A stretch of DNA of 64,000 nt, taken from the NCBI GenBank assembly GCA_021779855.1, contig JAJXZW010000012.1, forward strand, positions 1 to 64,000, written 5' to 3'. Position 1 is the stretch's first letter. Each line of letters starts with the position of its first letter. The position numbers and the translations under genes were made by a program. Under the pieces are notes generated by a model that did not search any database, was not told the DNA's origin, and was given only the letters and a program-made list of their open reading frames with translations. Below, one piece after another: positions 16,348-25,647 of the stretch. The stretch comes from Actinomycetes bacterium (GTDB lineage: Bacteria; Actinomycetota; Acidimicrobiia; Acidimicrobiales; RAAP-2).

Positions 16348-17580
16348 ATGTCCCTCGACACCAGCACCCTCGAGACCGAGGATGCTCCCTCCCCACGCCA
16401 ACGACTGCGCGCCCTGGTGGGCGGCGACCTCGGACTCGTCCCGGTCCTGATCGCCCTCGTCGTCCTGGTCGTCTACTTCCAGGTGCGCAACTCGGTCTTC
16501 CTGTCGGCGGCGAACGTCACCAACCTCTTCATCCAGGCCGTCATCTACGTCTTCCTCGGCATGGCCGAGGTCTGGCTCCTCCTCTTGGGCGAGATCGACC
16601 TCTCGCTCGGCTGGGTCGCGGGGATGGGCGGGTCGATCGCGGCCATCCTCACCAACGTGCAGTACGGGTGGCCGTGGTGGGCGGCCTTCTTCGTCGCCCT
16701 GGCGGTCTCGGCCGCCATCGGGGCGCTGTGGGGGCTGTTCGTGGTCCGCCTGCGGCTGCCCTCGTTCATCGTCACCTTGGCCGGCAACTTCATCGTCGAG
16801 GGCGTCCTGCTCTACATCCTCGACCACGTCTTCCAGGGCGGCGGCGCCCCGGTCCAGGAGAAGGTCCTGAGCGACCTCACGAACGGGAACCTCACCCCGA
16901 CCTGGACGTGGGTCTTCGTCGTGGCGACCGTGGTGGTGTCCACCGTGGTCGCCCTGTCACGCGAGCGGGCGCGCCGGCGCGCGGGGCTGGCTAACGCGCC
17001 CCTCTACCGGCTGGTCGTCAAGCTCGTCGCCCTCGCCGTCTTCGGGGTCTTGCTGGCCCTGGTCTTCAACGCCGACCGCGGCTCGTTCATCCCGATCCGG
17101 GGGATGCCCTTCGCCGTGCCCCTCGTCTTCGGGGTGATGGTGCTCTACTCGTTTGTGCTGGCGCGCACCAAGTTCGGGCGGTACCTCTACGCCATCGGCG
17201 GGAATCCAGAGGCCGCCCGCCGGGCCGGGATCCCGGTGGACCGCTACCGGGTCTACGCCTTCCTGCTCGGCGGGCTGACCGCGGGCATCGGGGGCCTCTT
17301 CTACGTCTCGCGGCTGGGCGGCTACTCCTCGAGCTCGACCGACTCGACGGTCGTCCTCTACGCGGTGGCCGCGGCGGTCATCGGCGGGACGAGCCTCTAC
17401 GGCGGACGGGGCAAGATGACCTACCCGGTGGTGGGCGGGATCATCCTCGCGGTGATCATCAACGGCCTGGTCTTGATCCAGGTCTCGGCGACGATGGAGT
17501 TCGTCGTCACCGGCGTCGTCTTGCTGGCGGCGGTGACCGTCGACTCACTGGCCCGGCGGAGCCAGACCCTGCTCAAATAG
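16348..17580 (+). CDS. xylH: Xylose-type sugar ABC transporter permease
   Basis: This 410-residue inner-membrane protein has about ten hydrophobic segments. The motif GEIDLSLG (residues 76-83) and NPEAARRAGIPV with GGTSLYGGRG are hallmarks of the CUT2 permease family (XylH/RbsC). A central soluble loop near residues 170-220 matches the longer XylH subgroup. ATG 16348 is 20 nt past the ATPase stop, with GAAGGA upstream. It presumably forms a homodimer with two copies of the ATPase. Confidence 0.88.
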   Translation: MSLDTSTLETEDAPSPRQRLRALVGGDLGLVPVLIALVVLVVYFQVRNSVFLSAANVTNLFIQAVIYVFLGMAEVWLLLLGEIDLSLGWVAGMGGSIAAILTNVQYGWPWWAAFFVALAVSAAIGALWGLFVVRLRLPSFIVTLAGNFIVEGVLLYILDHVFQGGGAPVQEKVLSDLTNGNLTPTWTWVFVVATVVVSTVVALSRERARRRAGLANAPLYRLVVKLVALAVFGVLLALVFNADRGSFIPIRGMPFAVPLVFGVMVLYSFVLARTKFGRYLYAIGGNPEAARRAGIPVDRYRVYAFLLGGLTAGIGGLFYVSRLGGYSSSSTDSTVVLYAVAAAVIGGTSLYGGRGKMTYPVVGGIILAVIINGLVLIQVSATMEFVVTGVVLLAAVTVDSLARRSQTLLK

Positions 17581-17581
17581 C

Positions 17582-18691
17582 TCAGTGCACGTGGGCGAGG
17601 TCGCCCCGACGCACCTTGCCGCTCGTGGTGCGCGGGATGGCCGTCACGTAGCGGATCTCCTTGGGCTTGGCCCACGGGCCGATCGCCTCCTCGGCGGCCG
17701 CGCGCAGCGCCCCGTCGAGGTCGCGGGCGTCGGCGACCACGAGTGCGACCACCCGCTCGCCCCACTCGTCGTCCGCCAGCCCCGTCACGGCGACGTCGGT
17801 GACGCCGGTGACCCGTGCGAGGACGGCCTCGAGGTCCTCGGGCCAGACCTTCTCACCGCCGGTGTTGATGACGTAGCCCAGGCGGCCGAAGACGGTGAGC
17901 CGTCCCTCGTCGAGCCGGGCCGCGTCGCCGGTGGGGAACCAGTCGTCGCGGCCGTCGGGCCCGACGCAGGTCGGCCGGTCCCGGTCCCGGTAGCGGGTGA
18001 AGAGGGTCGGGCTGCGCACGCAGAGCTCCCCGTCGACGACGGCGAGCTCGACGCCCGGCAGGGCCACGCGGTCGTAGACGACACCCGAGCCGGTCTCGGT
18101 CATGCCCCAGGTGGTGACGACGTTGTCGGCGAGGGCGTGGGGCGGTCGAGCGCCCCCGAGCAGGACGGTGCGGTAGCGGGCGGGGTCGAGGCGGGCGAGC
18201 TGGGCACCCACGACCGCGACGTGGCTCGCTCCGAGGTCGGGCCCGGAGTCGGGTCGCTCGGGGTCGCCCCAGACGAGGGTCGCGTCCGAGAGCACCCCGC
18301 GCAGCACCACGGCGAGCCCCCCGATGTGGCAGGCCGGCAGGCAGGGGAACCAGGCCGGGGGCGCGTCGTCGCGCAGCGTCGCCTGGGTGATCCGCGCGCT
18401 CGCCTCGAGCGCCGCCCAGGTGAGCTCGGCGGCCTTGGGCGCCCCGCTCGAGCCCGAGGTGAGCATCACCAGGCCCACGCCGTCCTCGACGCCGCGACCC
18501 TCGGGTCGCGCCCGGCGTCCGGCCGCGTCGAGCACGTGGGTCGGGGCGAGCCGCTCGAGCTCGACGGCGCGCGCGCGGGGCGAGAGCCGCTGATCGAGGA
18601 CGCAGAACGCGTCGCCCGAGGCGGCCACCTCGTGCACGGCCCGCTCGAGACCGGGTCCCAGCGCGAGGTCGAGGGCGACGAGGTCACGCAC
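17582..18691 (-). CDS. menE: o-Succinylbenzoate-CoA ligase (MenE-like)
   Basis: This 369-residue AMP-forming enzyme has the ATP/AMP loop LTSGSSGAPKAAEL, the TTWGMTETGSG motif, TGDAARLDEGRLTVFGR and the C-terminal lysine motif TTSGKVRRGDL. It is short for the superfamily, as MenE proteins are. The general motifs alone would fit any acyl-CoA ligase; MenE is chosen because menB, menA, menH and menD follow. It activates o-succinylbenzoate in menaquinone synthesis. It is transcribed away from the other men genes. Confidence 0.82.
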   Translation of the reverse strand: MRDLVALDLALGPGLERAVHEVAASGDAFCVLDQRLSPRARAVELERLAPTHVLDAAGRRARPEGRGVEDGVGLVMLTSGSSGAPKAAELTWAALEASARITQATLRDDAPPAWFPCLPACHIGGLAVVLRGVLSDATLVWGDPERPDSGPDLGASHVAVVGAQLARLDPARYRTVLLGGARPPHALADNVVTTWGMTETGSGVVYDRVALPGVELAVVDGELCVRSPTLFTRYRDRDRPTCVGPDGRDDWFPTGDAARLDEGRLTVFGRLGYVINTGGEKVWPEDLEAVLARVTGVTDVAVTGLADDEWGERVVALVVADARDLDGALRAAAEEAIGPWAKPKEIRYVTAIPRTTSGKVRRGDLAHVH

Positions 18692-18697
18692 CCCGCG

Positions 18698-18703
18698 AGC
18701 CTA
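18698..18703 (-). promoter_or_regulatory. Leaderless-type -10 (TAGGCT) for menE
   Basis: TAGGCT on the minus strand, a 6-nt spacer, then GTG 18691. The 35-nt region also has to serve the divergent SRPBCC gene, for which TAGTAA at 18716-18721 is a weaker candidate. Confidence 0.6.
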
Positions 18704-18726
18704 CGGGGCGCGTGCTAGTAAGGCGC

Positions 18727-19122
18727 ATGGCCTCGGTCCGCTACGAGCGTCGGATCAGTGTCCCGGCCGACCAGGTCTGGGCGCTCGTGGGCGACCCGGC
18801 TCGGATCGTCGAGTGGTTCCCCGGCGTCCTCGAGGCGCGGCTCGTGGGCGATCGGCGCACCCTGCGGCTCGCCACGGGCGCCGAGATGCCCGAGCGGATC
18901 CTCGCCGCCGACGCGCGCACCCGCCACGTCGCCTACCGCCTCGAGACCGACCTCGTGGGCTTCCACCTGGGGACGATCGACGTCTTCGAGCTCGGGCCGA
19001 GCGACACGCTGGTGGTCTACGCCACGACGGCCGAGCCCGACACCATGGCGCTCGTCATCGGTGGCGCCACCGACGAGGCCCTCGACGCCATCGTGCGCCT
19101 GAGCGAGGGGACAGGGGGTTAG
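18727..19122 (+). CDS. SRPBCC-family (polyketide cyclase-like) protein
   Basis: This 131-residue protein fits the START/SRPBCC helix-grip fold: ISVPADQVWALVGDPARIVEWFPGV at the start and a C-terminal helix. Such proteins bind small hydrophobic ligands. It is the first gene of the plus-strand stretch SRPBCC-sulfatase-menB-menA, although menB has its own promoter. ATG 18727 is preferred to a GTG at 18712. Confidence 0.8.
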   Translation: MASVRYERRISVPADQVWALVGDPARIVEWFPGVLEARLVGDRRTLRLATGAEMPERILAADARTRHVAYRLETDLVGFHLGTIDVFELGPSDTLVVYATTAEPDTMALVIGGATDEALDAIVRLSEGTGG

Positions 19123-19124
19123 GG

Positions 19125-20693
19125 GTGGGGCGGAAGATCCTCTTCGTCACGACCGACCAGCAGCGCTACGACACGCTCGGGGTCAACGGGGGCCGCGTGG
19201 CCTCGACGCCGGTGGCCGACGCGCTCGCGCGCGAGGGGGTGCGCTACACGCGCTGCCAGCCGACGTCGGTGGTCTGCATGCCCTCGCGCGCCTCCATGCT
19301 GACCGGCCAGTACCCCTCGACCCACGGGGCCTGGATGAACGGCGTCGCGCTGCGCGTGGACGCCCCGTCGGTGGCGGCGGCCCTCCACGACCGGGGCTAC
19401 GCCACGGCCCTGGTGGGCAAGGCCCACTTCGAGCCGTTCCTCGACCCCTTCGGGCGCTACGCCGAGAACGCGCTCTCGAACCTGGGGGTGCCGACGGTGG
19501 AGCAGCCGTGGTTCGACGGACGCCTCGGGGTACACCGCGGCTTCGACTCGATGGAGCTCGCGACCCACGGCGTGCTCGGCCCGCTCCACTACGCCCGCTG
19601 GTTCCGCCGCACCCACCCCGAGGCCGTCGAGGGCTTCTACCCGGTGCTCGACGCCGACCTCAACGTGAACGCGGCCGGGGGCGGCGACACCGGCGCGCCC
19701 CAGGTGCACTACAACGACGTGCCGCGCGAGTGGTACCACACCGACTGGGTCGCCGACCGGACGATCGCCTGGCTGGAGAGCCTCGACGCGACCCGGGACT
19801 GGTTCTGCTGGATGAGCTTCCCCGACCCCCACCACCCCTGGGACCCACCGGCCGAGGCCGTCCGACGCGTCGACTGGCGCGAGGTGCCCCTGCCCGAGAA
19901 CTACCCCGAGCGGCGCGAGGAGCGCGAGCGCCTGCTCGACGCCAAGGCCCGCCACTGGCGGCTCTGGTACGACGGGCGCGTGGTGTCGAACTACGAGGCC
20001 CCGGCCCACTGGGTGCCGGCGACGCTCACCGCCGACCAGGTCCGCGAGGTCAACGCCCTCAACGCGGTCGAGGTCGAGCTCATCGACGAGGCCATCGGCC
20101 GGGTGCTCGCCGTGGTGGAGGCCCGTGGCTGGGGGGAGGAGACCGACGTGGTCTTCACCTCCGACCACGGCGAGCTGCAGGGCGACTTCGGGCTGCTCTT
20201 CAAGGGCCCCTACCACGTCGACGGGCTCTTGCGCCTTCCGCTGGTGTGGCGACCGGCCCGCTCGGCGGGCGTGGCGCCCGCGGTGGTCACCGCCCCGGTG
20301 AGCCTGGTCTCGCTGGCCGCGACGTTCCTCGGAATCGCCGGGGGTGAGCGGCCGGCGTGGACCGAGGGCGACCCTCTGCCCCTCGAGGACGCGGCGGCGC
20401 CGACTGACGCGGCCACCGTGACCGAGTGGGACTCCGCGCTCTTCGGGGTGGACGTGCACGTGCGCACGATCCTGACCCGCTCGCACCTGTACACCGAGTA
20501 CCAGAGGGGCGCGATGCACGACGGCACCGAGGGCGAGCTCTACGACCTCGCCGACGACCCGCTCCAGCGGGTGAACCTCGCCGCGGACCGCGGCGCCCGG
20601 GCGATGCGCGCCGAGCTCAGCGAGCGGCTCGCCGCGCACGAGGTGCGCCCGGTGGAGCGGGCGGCCCCGGGCCGCCTGGTCGCGCCGGTCTAG
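19125..20693 (+). CDS. Type I sulfatase
   Basis: This 522-residue protein carries the sulfatase signature CMPSR at residues 51-55, in which Cys51 is converted to formylglycine, and metal-site segments FVTTDQQRYD and VVFTSDHGELQGD. Sulfatases hydrolyse sulfate esters. No signal peptide is present, so it should act in the cytoplasm, and it requires a formylglycine-generating enzyme, not seen here. Relatives include choline sulfatases and phosphonate monoester hydrolases, so the substrate is open. GTG 19125 follows AGGGGG and begins 2 nt after the SRPBCC stop. Confidence 0.87.
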   Translation: MGRKILFVTTDQQRYDTLGVNGGRVASTPVADALAREGVRYTRCQPTSVVCMPSRASMLTGQYPSTHGAWMNGVALRVDAPSVAAALHDRGYATALVGKAHFEPFLDPFGRYAENALSNLGVPTVEQPWFDGRLGVHRGFDSMELATHGVLGPLHYARWFRRTHPEAVEGFYPVLDADLNVNAAGGGDTGAPQVHYNDVPREWYHTDWVADRTIAWLESLDATRDWFCWMSFPDPHHPWDPPAEAVRRVDWREVPLPENYPERREERERLLDAKARHWRLWYDGRVVSNYEAPAHWVPATLTADQVREVNALNAVEVELIDEAIGRVLAVVEARGWGEETDVVFTSDHGELQGDFGLLFKGPYHVDGLLRLPLVWRPARSAGVAPAVVTAPVSLVSLAATFLGIAGGERPAWTEGDPLPLEDAAAPTDAATVTEWDSALFGVDVHVRTILTRSHLYTEYQRGAMHDGTEGELYDLADDPLQRVNLAADRGARAMRAELSERLAAHEVRPVERAAPGRLVAPV

Positions 20694-20701
20694 CACTTCG
20701 G

Positions 20702-20707
20702 TAGCGT
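20702..20707 (+). promoter_or_regulatory. Leaderless-type -10 (TAGCGT) for menB
   Basis: TAGCGT, a 7-nt spacer, then ATG 20715. It gives menB-menA a promoter separate from the sulfatase. Confidence 0.6.
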
Positions 20708-20714
20708 GGACGCC

Positions 20715-21605
20715 ATGACGACCGTGATCCAGGGCCCCCCGACCGACCCCCTCGACGCCTTCCGCGCCCAGGCGCTGCCCCTCTGGGAGCGCTCGGGCGA
20801 GTACGGCGACATCATCTACGAGACGGCCGAGGGCATCGCGCGCATCACCATCAACCGGCCGGAGGTGCGTAACGCCTTCCGCCCCCAGACACTCTTCGAG
20901 CTCGAGGACGCCTTCGAGCGGGCCCGCGACGACGTGTCGGTGGGAGTGGTGATCCTCACCGGGGCCGGACCGGACGCCTTCTGCTCCGGCGGCGACCAGC
21001 GGATCCGCGGGACCGACGGCTACCTGGGCGACGACGAGGTCGCCCAGCACGGGGTGGGCCGGCTCAACGTGCTCGACCTCCAGGTCCAGATCCGCCGGCT
21101 GCCCAAGCCGGTCATCGCCCAGGTAGCGGGGTACGCCATCGGCGGGGGCCACGTCTTGCACCTGGTGTGCGACCTCACGATCGCCGCGGACAACGCGCGC
21201 TTCGGCCAGACGGGCCCGCGCGTGGGCTCCTTTGACGGTGGCTACGGCGCCTCGCTGCTCGCGCGCACGATCGGGCTCAAGCGGGCCAAGGAGGTCTGGT
21301 TCCTCTGTCGCCAGTACGACGCCGAGACGGCGCACGCCTGGGGTCTCGCGAACACCGTCGTGCCGCTCGCCGACCTCGAGCGCGAGACCGTGGCCTGGTG
21401 CCGCCAGATCCTGACCCTGTCGCCGATCGCGCTGCGCATGCTCAAGGGTGGCTTCAACGCGGCCGACGACGGACTCGCCGGCATCCAGCAGCTGGCCGGG
21501 GACGCGACGATGCTCTTCTACATGTCCGAGGAGGGACAGGAGGGACGCAACGCCTACGTCGAGCGCCGCCGACCCGATTTCTCGAAGTACCCCAAGCGCC
21601 CATGA
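20715..21605 (+). CDS. menB: 1,4-Dihydroxy-2-naphthoyl-CoA synthase
   Basis: This 296-residue crotonase-fold enzyme closes the naphthoate ring of o-succinylbenzoyl-CoA. MenB-specific features are [42 protein letters not shown] and the C-terminal FSKYPKRP ending. It has an N-terminal extension of about 30 residues, common in actinobacterial MenB. The start is set by the leaderless promoter. The stop overlaps menA (ATGA). Confidence 0.95.
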   Translation: MTTVIQGPPTDPLDAFRAQALPLWERSGEYGDIIYETAEGIARITINRPEVRNAFRPQTLFELEDAFERARDDVSVGVVILTGAGPDAFCSGGDQRIRGTDGYLGDDEVAQHGVGRLNVLDLQVQIRRLPKPVIAQVAGYAIGGGHVLHLVCDLTIAADNARFGQTGPRVGSFDGGYGASLLARTIGLKRAKEVWFLCRQYDAETAHAWGLANTVVPLADLERETVAWCRQILTLSPIALRMLKGGFNAADDGLAGIQQLAGDATMLFYMSEEGQEGRNAYVERRRPDFSKYPKRP

Positions 21606-22480
21606 CCTCGGCCCCCGGGCCGGTCCGTCGCTGGGTGCTGGCGGCGCGCCCGCGCACGCTGCCCGCCGCCGCGGTGCCGGTGGTGCTCGGGGTCGCCCTG
21701 GTGCGCCCGACGCCGGTCGAGTGGACCAACAGCGTGCTCTGCCTGGTGGTGGCCCTCGCTCTGCAGGTGGGGACCAACTACGCCAACGACTACTCCGACG
21801 GCGTGCGCGGAACCGACGTGACCCGCGTGGGGCCGTTCCGGCTCACCGCGTCGGGTCTGGTGGCCGCGGCGCGGGTGCGCGACGCGGCCTGGCTCACCTT
21901 CGCGCTGGCCGCGGCGTCGGGGCTGGTGCTCGCCTCGCGCACGTCGTGGTGGCTGGTGGCGATCGGGGCGAGCGCGGTCGCGGCCGGGTGGCTCTACACC
22001 GGCGGCCCGCGGCCCTACGGCTACCTGGGCCTGGGCGAGCTGTTCGTCTTCATCTACTTCGGCCTCGTCGCCACGGTGGGCACCGCCTACGTCCAGCACG
22101 AGTCGATCCCGGCGCGTGCGTGGTGGCTCGGCGCCGCCACCGGGGCGATGGCCTGCGCGCTGCTCGAGGCGAACAACCTGCGCGACGTGGAGGGCGACCG
22201 TGCGGCGCGCAAGCACACCCTGGCGACGCGCCTGGGCCGAGAGCGCGGCGCGTGGCTCTACGGGCTCTGGGTGGCGGTCGTCGCCGGCGCCCTCGCGGGG
22301 GCGCGCGAGCTGGCGGCGGCGCTGGTCGCCCTCGTGGTCTACGCCCCGGCGCTGCGCCTGGCCTTCTCGCCCCGGCGCGGGCGCGAGCTGCTCGCCCTGC
22401 TGCGCGACTCGGCGCGCGCCCAGCTGGCCCTCGGGGGGGTGGTCGCGGTGCTGCTCGCGACGGCCACCTACTGGGGCTAG
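21602..22480 (+). CDS. menA: 1,4-Dihydroxy-2-naphthoate polyprenyltransferase
   Basis: This 292-residue UbiA-family membrane enzyme attaches the polyprenyl chain to dihydroxynaphthoate. Both Asp-rich motifs are visible: [11 protein letters not shown] (about residues 62-72) and NNLRDVEGD (about 196-204). About eight hydrophobic helices are present. It is co-transcribed with menB. Its TAG shares CTAG with the stop of convergent menH. Confidence 0.94.
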   Translation: MTSAPGPVRRWVLAARPRTLPAAAVPVVLGVALVRPTPVEWTNSVLCLVVALALQVGTNYANDYSDGVRGTDVTRVGPFRLTASGLVAAARVRDAAWLTFALAAASGLVLASRTSWWLVAIGASAVAAGWLYTGGPRPYGYLGLGELFVFIYFGLVATVGTAYVQHESIPARAWWLGAATGAMACALLEANNLRDVEGDRAARKHTLATRLGRERGAWLYGLWVAVVAGALAGARELAAALVALVVYAPALRLAFSPRRGRELLALLRDSARAQLALGGVVAVLLATATYWG

Positions 22481-23223
22481 CCGAGGAAGTCGCGCACCAC
22501 GCCCGCCACCCTCGCGGGGTCTTCGAGGTGAGCCGCGTGGCCGAGGCCCTCGAGCACGACCAGCCGGGCCCCCGCGATGGTGCCGGCGAGGCGGGTCCCG
22601 GCCTCGACGAACTTGGGGTCGAGCCCCCCGGCGAGCACGAGCGTGGGCACCTCGATCCCGGCGAGCGCCCCGAGCAGCCACGCCTGGGTCCCGGTCCCGG
22701 CGCGGCGCAGCGAGTCGGCGAGCCCGGCGGCGTCGGTGCTGCGCGCCGCGCGCTCGGCGTCGTCGCGCGCGAGGGTGGAGAAGAGGGGCTGAGCCAGCCA
22801 CTCCTCGAGGAAGGCCGGGGCGCCGACCCGCCCGATCCGGCTCGCCAGAGCCTCGTCGCGCGCGCGGCGCGCGGCGCGCTCGGACTCGTCCTCGATGCCG
22901 GCGCTCGCGCTCAGCAGGACGAGGCGCGAGACGAGCCCGGGGTGGCGCAGGACCACGTGCAGGGCGACGCGCCCGCCCATCGAGTACCCCCCCAGGGCGA
23001 CCGGCCCGGCGCCCGCGGCCGCCGCCACGAGGTCGGCCGCCTCCTCCAGCGAGGCGCTGAGTCCGGCGCTCGTACCGTGGCCGGGCAGGTCGGGGCTGAG
23101 GACCTCGTAGTCTGTGGCGAGAATGGTCCGGTAGCGACGGGCCGAGTCCCGGGTCTGGGTGAAGCCGTGGAGCCACACCAGGACCGGGCCCGAGCCCTCG
23201 CGCGCCACCCCGAGGAGCCCCAT
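22477..23223 (-). CDS. menH: Alpha/beta hydrolase, probable SHCHC synthase (MenH)
   Basis: This 248-residue hydrolase has the nucleophile elbow GYSMGG (Ser81), an acid at Asp202 (GGLDPKF) and the histidine at His229 or His232 (GLGHAAHLED). The short length and opening VWLHGFTQTRDSAR match MenH, which removes pyruvate from SEPHCHC. Many MenH-like hydrolases are misnamed, so the call depends on the location between menA and menD. It is transcribed opposite to menD from a shared start region. Confidence 0.82.
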   Translation of the reverse strand: MGLLGVAREGSGPVLVWLHGFTQTRDSARRYRTILATDYEVLSPDLPGHGTSAGLSASLEEAADLVAAAAGAGPVALGGYSMGGRVALHVVLRHPGLVSRLVLLSASAGIEDESERAARRARDEALASRIGRVGAPAFLEEWLAQPLFSTLARDDAERAARSTDAAGLADSLRRAGTGTQAWLLGALAGIEVPTLVLAGGLDPKFVEAGTRLAGTIAGARLVVLEGLGHAAHLEDPARVAGVVRDFLG

Positions 23224-23230
23224 TGACCCG

Positions 23231-23237
23231 TAGCGTA
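23231..23237. promoter_or_regulatory. Overlapping divergent -10 elements of menH and menD
   Basis: The sequence TAGCGTA reads TAGCGT on the plus strand (toward menD) and TACGCT on the minus strand, 8 nt before the menH ATG. One heptamer may therefore serve both directions. Confidence 0.4.
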
Positions 23238-23252
23238 CCGAGCCCGAGCGAG

Positions 23253-24881
23253 GTGCAGGCCACCTTCGCCGCGACCCTCTTCGACGAGTGGCGCCGGGCC
23301 GGACTCACCGACGTCGTGCTCGCCCCGGGGTCGCGCTCGACGCCGCTCGCCCTGGCGGCGGCGTCGACCGAGGGGCTGACGCTCCACGTGCGCCTCGACG
23401 AACGCTCGGCCGCGTTCTTCGCGATCGGCCGGGCTCTCGCGAGCGCCCGCCCGGTCGCGGTGGTGGTGACCTCGGGCACGGCCGCGGCCGAGCTGCACGC
23501 CGCCGTCGCCGAGGCCGACCTCGCCCGGGTCCCGCTGCTCGTGGTGACCGCCGACCGCCCGCCGGAGCTGCGCGGGGTCGGCGCCCCCCAGACGATCCTC
23601 CAGAGCCACCTCTACGGACCGATGGTTCGGCTGTTCGAGGAGCCCGGCGTCGCCCGGGCCGAGGCCGCGCCGACGTGGCGGCCGCTCGCGACGCGCCTCT
23701 ACGCGGCCGCGCGGGGCCGTCGGGGCGAGCCGGGCCCGGTGCACCTCAACGCCGCCTTCGTCGAGCCACTGGTCGGCACGGCCTACGAGCTGCCGGCGGC
23801 GCGCGCCGAGTCCGACGGGCCGACCCACGAGGTCGGCCCGGCCGCCGGCCTGGACCTCGCCGGCCGGGCCGTGCTGTGCGTGGTGGGCCTGGGGGTCTCG
23901 CCCGCGACCGTCGCGCGGGCTCGCGCGGCCGACTGGGCCGTGGTGGGCGACGCCACGGTGGCGGGCACGCTGGCCCACGCCGACGTCGTCCTGCGCGACG
24001 ACGCCCTGGCCGCGTGGCTGGCGCCCGAGGTCGTGGTGCGCCTCGGCGGGGCGCCGGCCTCGAAGTCGCTGGCCGCCCGCCTCGGGGGTTGGGGCGCGCC
24101 CGTCGTCGCCCTCGACGGGGAGGGTCCGGTCGCCGACCCCGACGGCGTCGTGACCCACCGGATCGGCGGACGTCCCGAGCCGGCCGAGCCGAGCCACCGG
24201 GGCGACCCCCGCTACGTGGCGCGCTGGGCCGCGTCGAGCGAGGCCGTCGAGTCGTACCTGGCCGAGCGGCGCGACGAGGTGCTCGACGAGCCGGCCGTCG
24301 CCCGGATCGTGGTCGCGGCGGCCAACGAGTCCGGGGTCGACCTCGTGGTCGGCTCGTCGATGCCCGCGCGCGACGTGGAGTGGTGGGCGCCCCCGCGGCG
24401 GGCTCGGGTCTTCTCGAACCGCGGCGCCAACGGCATCGACGGGGTCGTCTCGACGGCGTTGGGGGTGGCTGCGGGCTCGCGGGCCATCGCCCTGGTGGGC
24501 GATCTCACCTTCTTGCACGACGTCTCGGGCCTCGTGAGCGGACTCGGCCCGGGCGGCGGGTCGCTCGTGCTCGTCGTCGCCGACAACCGGGGCGGGGGGA
24601 TCTTCTCCTTCCTCGCCCAGCGCGCGCTGCTCGCCCCCGAGAGGTTCGAGGCGCTCTTCGGTACCCCCCACGACCACGACCTCGTCGCGGTGGCGCGCGC
24701 CTTCGGGGCGTGCGCCACGCGGGTCGGCGACGCCGCGGCCCTGGCGGCCGAGGTCGGCGCGGGCCTCGCGGCCGGGGGCCTGCGCGTGGTGGTGGCGACC
24801 GTGCCCGACCGCGACGAGAACGTGGAGCGTCACGAGCGGCTCGTCGAGGGCGCCTGCCGCGCGGTGGGGGCGCTGCGGTGA
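23253..24881 (+). CDS. menD: SEPHCHC synthase (MenD)
   Basis: This 542-residue thiamine-diphosphate enzyme joins 2-oxoglutarate and isochorismate, the first committed menaquinone step. Near the start, VVLAPGSRSTPLALA and RLDERSAAFFAIG hold the isochorismate and ThDP contacts. The C-terminal ThDP site has GDLTFLHD and the ADNRGGGIFSFL loop. The frame is open from a TTG at 23223, but that codon touches the menH start and lies before the predicted transcription start, so GTG 23253 is preferred. It overlaps ccdA by 4 nt. Confidence 0.93.
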   Translation: MQATFAATLFDEWRRAGLTDVVLAPGSRSTPLALAAASTEGLTLHVRLDERSAAFFAIGRALASARPVAVVVTSGTAAAELHAAVAEADLARVPLLVVTADRPPELRGVGAPQTILQSHLYGPMVRLFEEPGVARAEAAPTWRPLATRLYAAARGRRGEPGPVHLNAAFVEPLVGTAYELPAARAESDGPTHEVGPAAGLDLAGRAVLCVVGLGVSPATVARARAADWAVVGDATVAGTLAHADVVLRDDALAAWLAPEVVVRLGGAPASKSLAARLGGWGAPVVALDGEGPVADPDGVVTHRIGGRPEPAEPSHRGDPRYVARWAASSEAVESYLAERRDEVLDEPAVARIVVAAANESGVDLVVGSSMPARDVEWWAPPRRARVFSNRGANGIDGVVSTALGVAAGSRAIALVGDLTFLHDVSGLVSGLGPGGGSLVLVVADNRGGGIFSFLAQRALLAPERFEALFGTPHDHDLVAVARAFGACATRVGDAAALAAEVGAGLAAGGLRVVVATVPDRDENVERHERLVEGACRAVGALR

Positions 24882-25624
24882 TCGCCACGGTCACCACGTC
24901 GTCGGTCATCGCGGCCGCCCCCCTCGCGCTCGCGGCGGGACTCGTCTCGTTCGTCTCGCCCTGCGTGCTGCCGCTGCTGCCCGGCTACCTCGCCTTCCTC
25001 TCGGGCTCCGCCGGGAGCCTCGAGGGATCCCGGGGCCGCGGACGGGCCGTCGTGGGCTCGATCGCCTTCATCGTCGGCTTCGCCCTGGTCTTCGTGAGCC
25101 TCGGGGCGATCTTCGGCCAGACGGGTCGCGAGGTTCGCCTCCACCAGCGCGGCCTCGAGGAGGTCTTCGGGCTGGTCACGATCGCGCTGGGCTTCTTCTT
25201 CGCGGGGTGGTGGCCGTCGCGCTGGCTCCAGCGCGAGCGTCGGATCCACAGGGTGCCCCGGGCCTCGGTCCTCGGCGCGGGAGCCCTCGGCTTCACCTTC
25301 GGGCTGGGCTGGACCCCCTGCATCGGACCGACGCTCGCGGCGATCCTCGGTCTCGCGGCCTCCTCCTCGGGGGCGACGGCGCTGCGCGGCTCGGTGCTCG
25401 CCTTCGTCTACTGCCTGGGGCTGGGCATCCCCTTCGTGGTGGCGGCGCTCGCGACGGAGTGGATGGCGACGGCGTCGTCGTGGCTGCGTCGCCACGCCCG
25501 CCCGATCGGGACCGCGGGCGGGCTGCTGCTGATCGTCATCGGCGTGTCGGAGGTGACCGGTCTCTGGCACGCCTTCGTGGTGTGGCTGCAGGTGCACGTG
25601 CCGAACACCTCGACGGCCCTGTGA
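24878..25624 (+). CDS. ccdA: Cytochrome c biogenesis protein CcdA
   Basis: This 248-residue membrane protein of the DsbD/CcdA family has six helices and the paired cysteines in SPCVLPLLPGYL and WTPCIGPTL. It carries electrons from cytoplasmic thioredoxin to extracytoplasmic thiol proteins, which keeps haem-binding cysteines of c-type cytochromes reduced. It is coupled to menD by a GTGA overlap, linking quinone synthesis to cytochrome maturation. ResB and ResC partners are not in the window. Confidence 0.92.
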   Translation: MIATVTTSSVIAAAPLALAAGLVSFVSPCVLPLLPGYLAFLSGSAGSLEGSRGRGRAVVGSIAFIVGFALVFVSLGAIFGQTGREVRLHQRGLEEVFGLVTIALGFFFAGWWPSRWLQRERRIHRVPRASVLGAGALGFTFGLGWTPCIGPTLAAILGLAASSSGATALRGSVLAFVYCLGLGIPFVVAALATEWMATASSWLRRHARPIGTAGGLLLIVIGVSEVTGLWHAFVVWLQVHVPNTSTAL

Positions 25625-25635
25625 GGGCGCGCTCG

Positions 25636-25641
25636 TAGACT
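25636..25641 (+). promoter_or_regulatory. Leaderless-type -10 (TAGACT) for tyrS
   Basis: TAGACT, a 6-nt spacer (GAGCCC), then GTG 25648. The whole TAGACTGAGCCCGTG block differs by one base from that of mihF. Confidence 0.65.
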
Positions 25642-25647
25642 GAGCCC

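Noticed and set aside
23223-23252. TTG 23223 as start of menD
   Set aside because: It shares a base with the menH start and precedes the likely transcription start; GTG 23253 fits the family's N-terminus. Not excluded.
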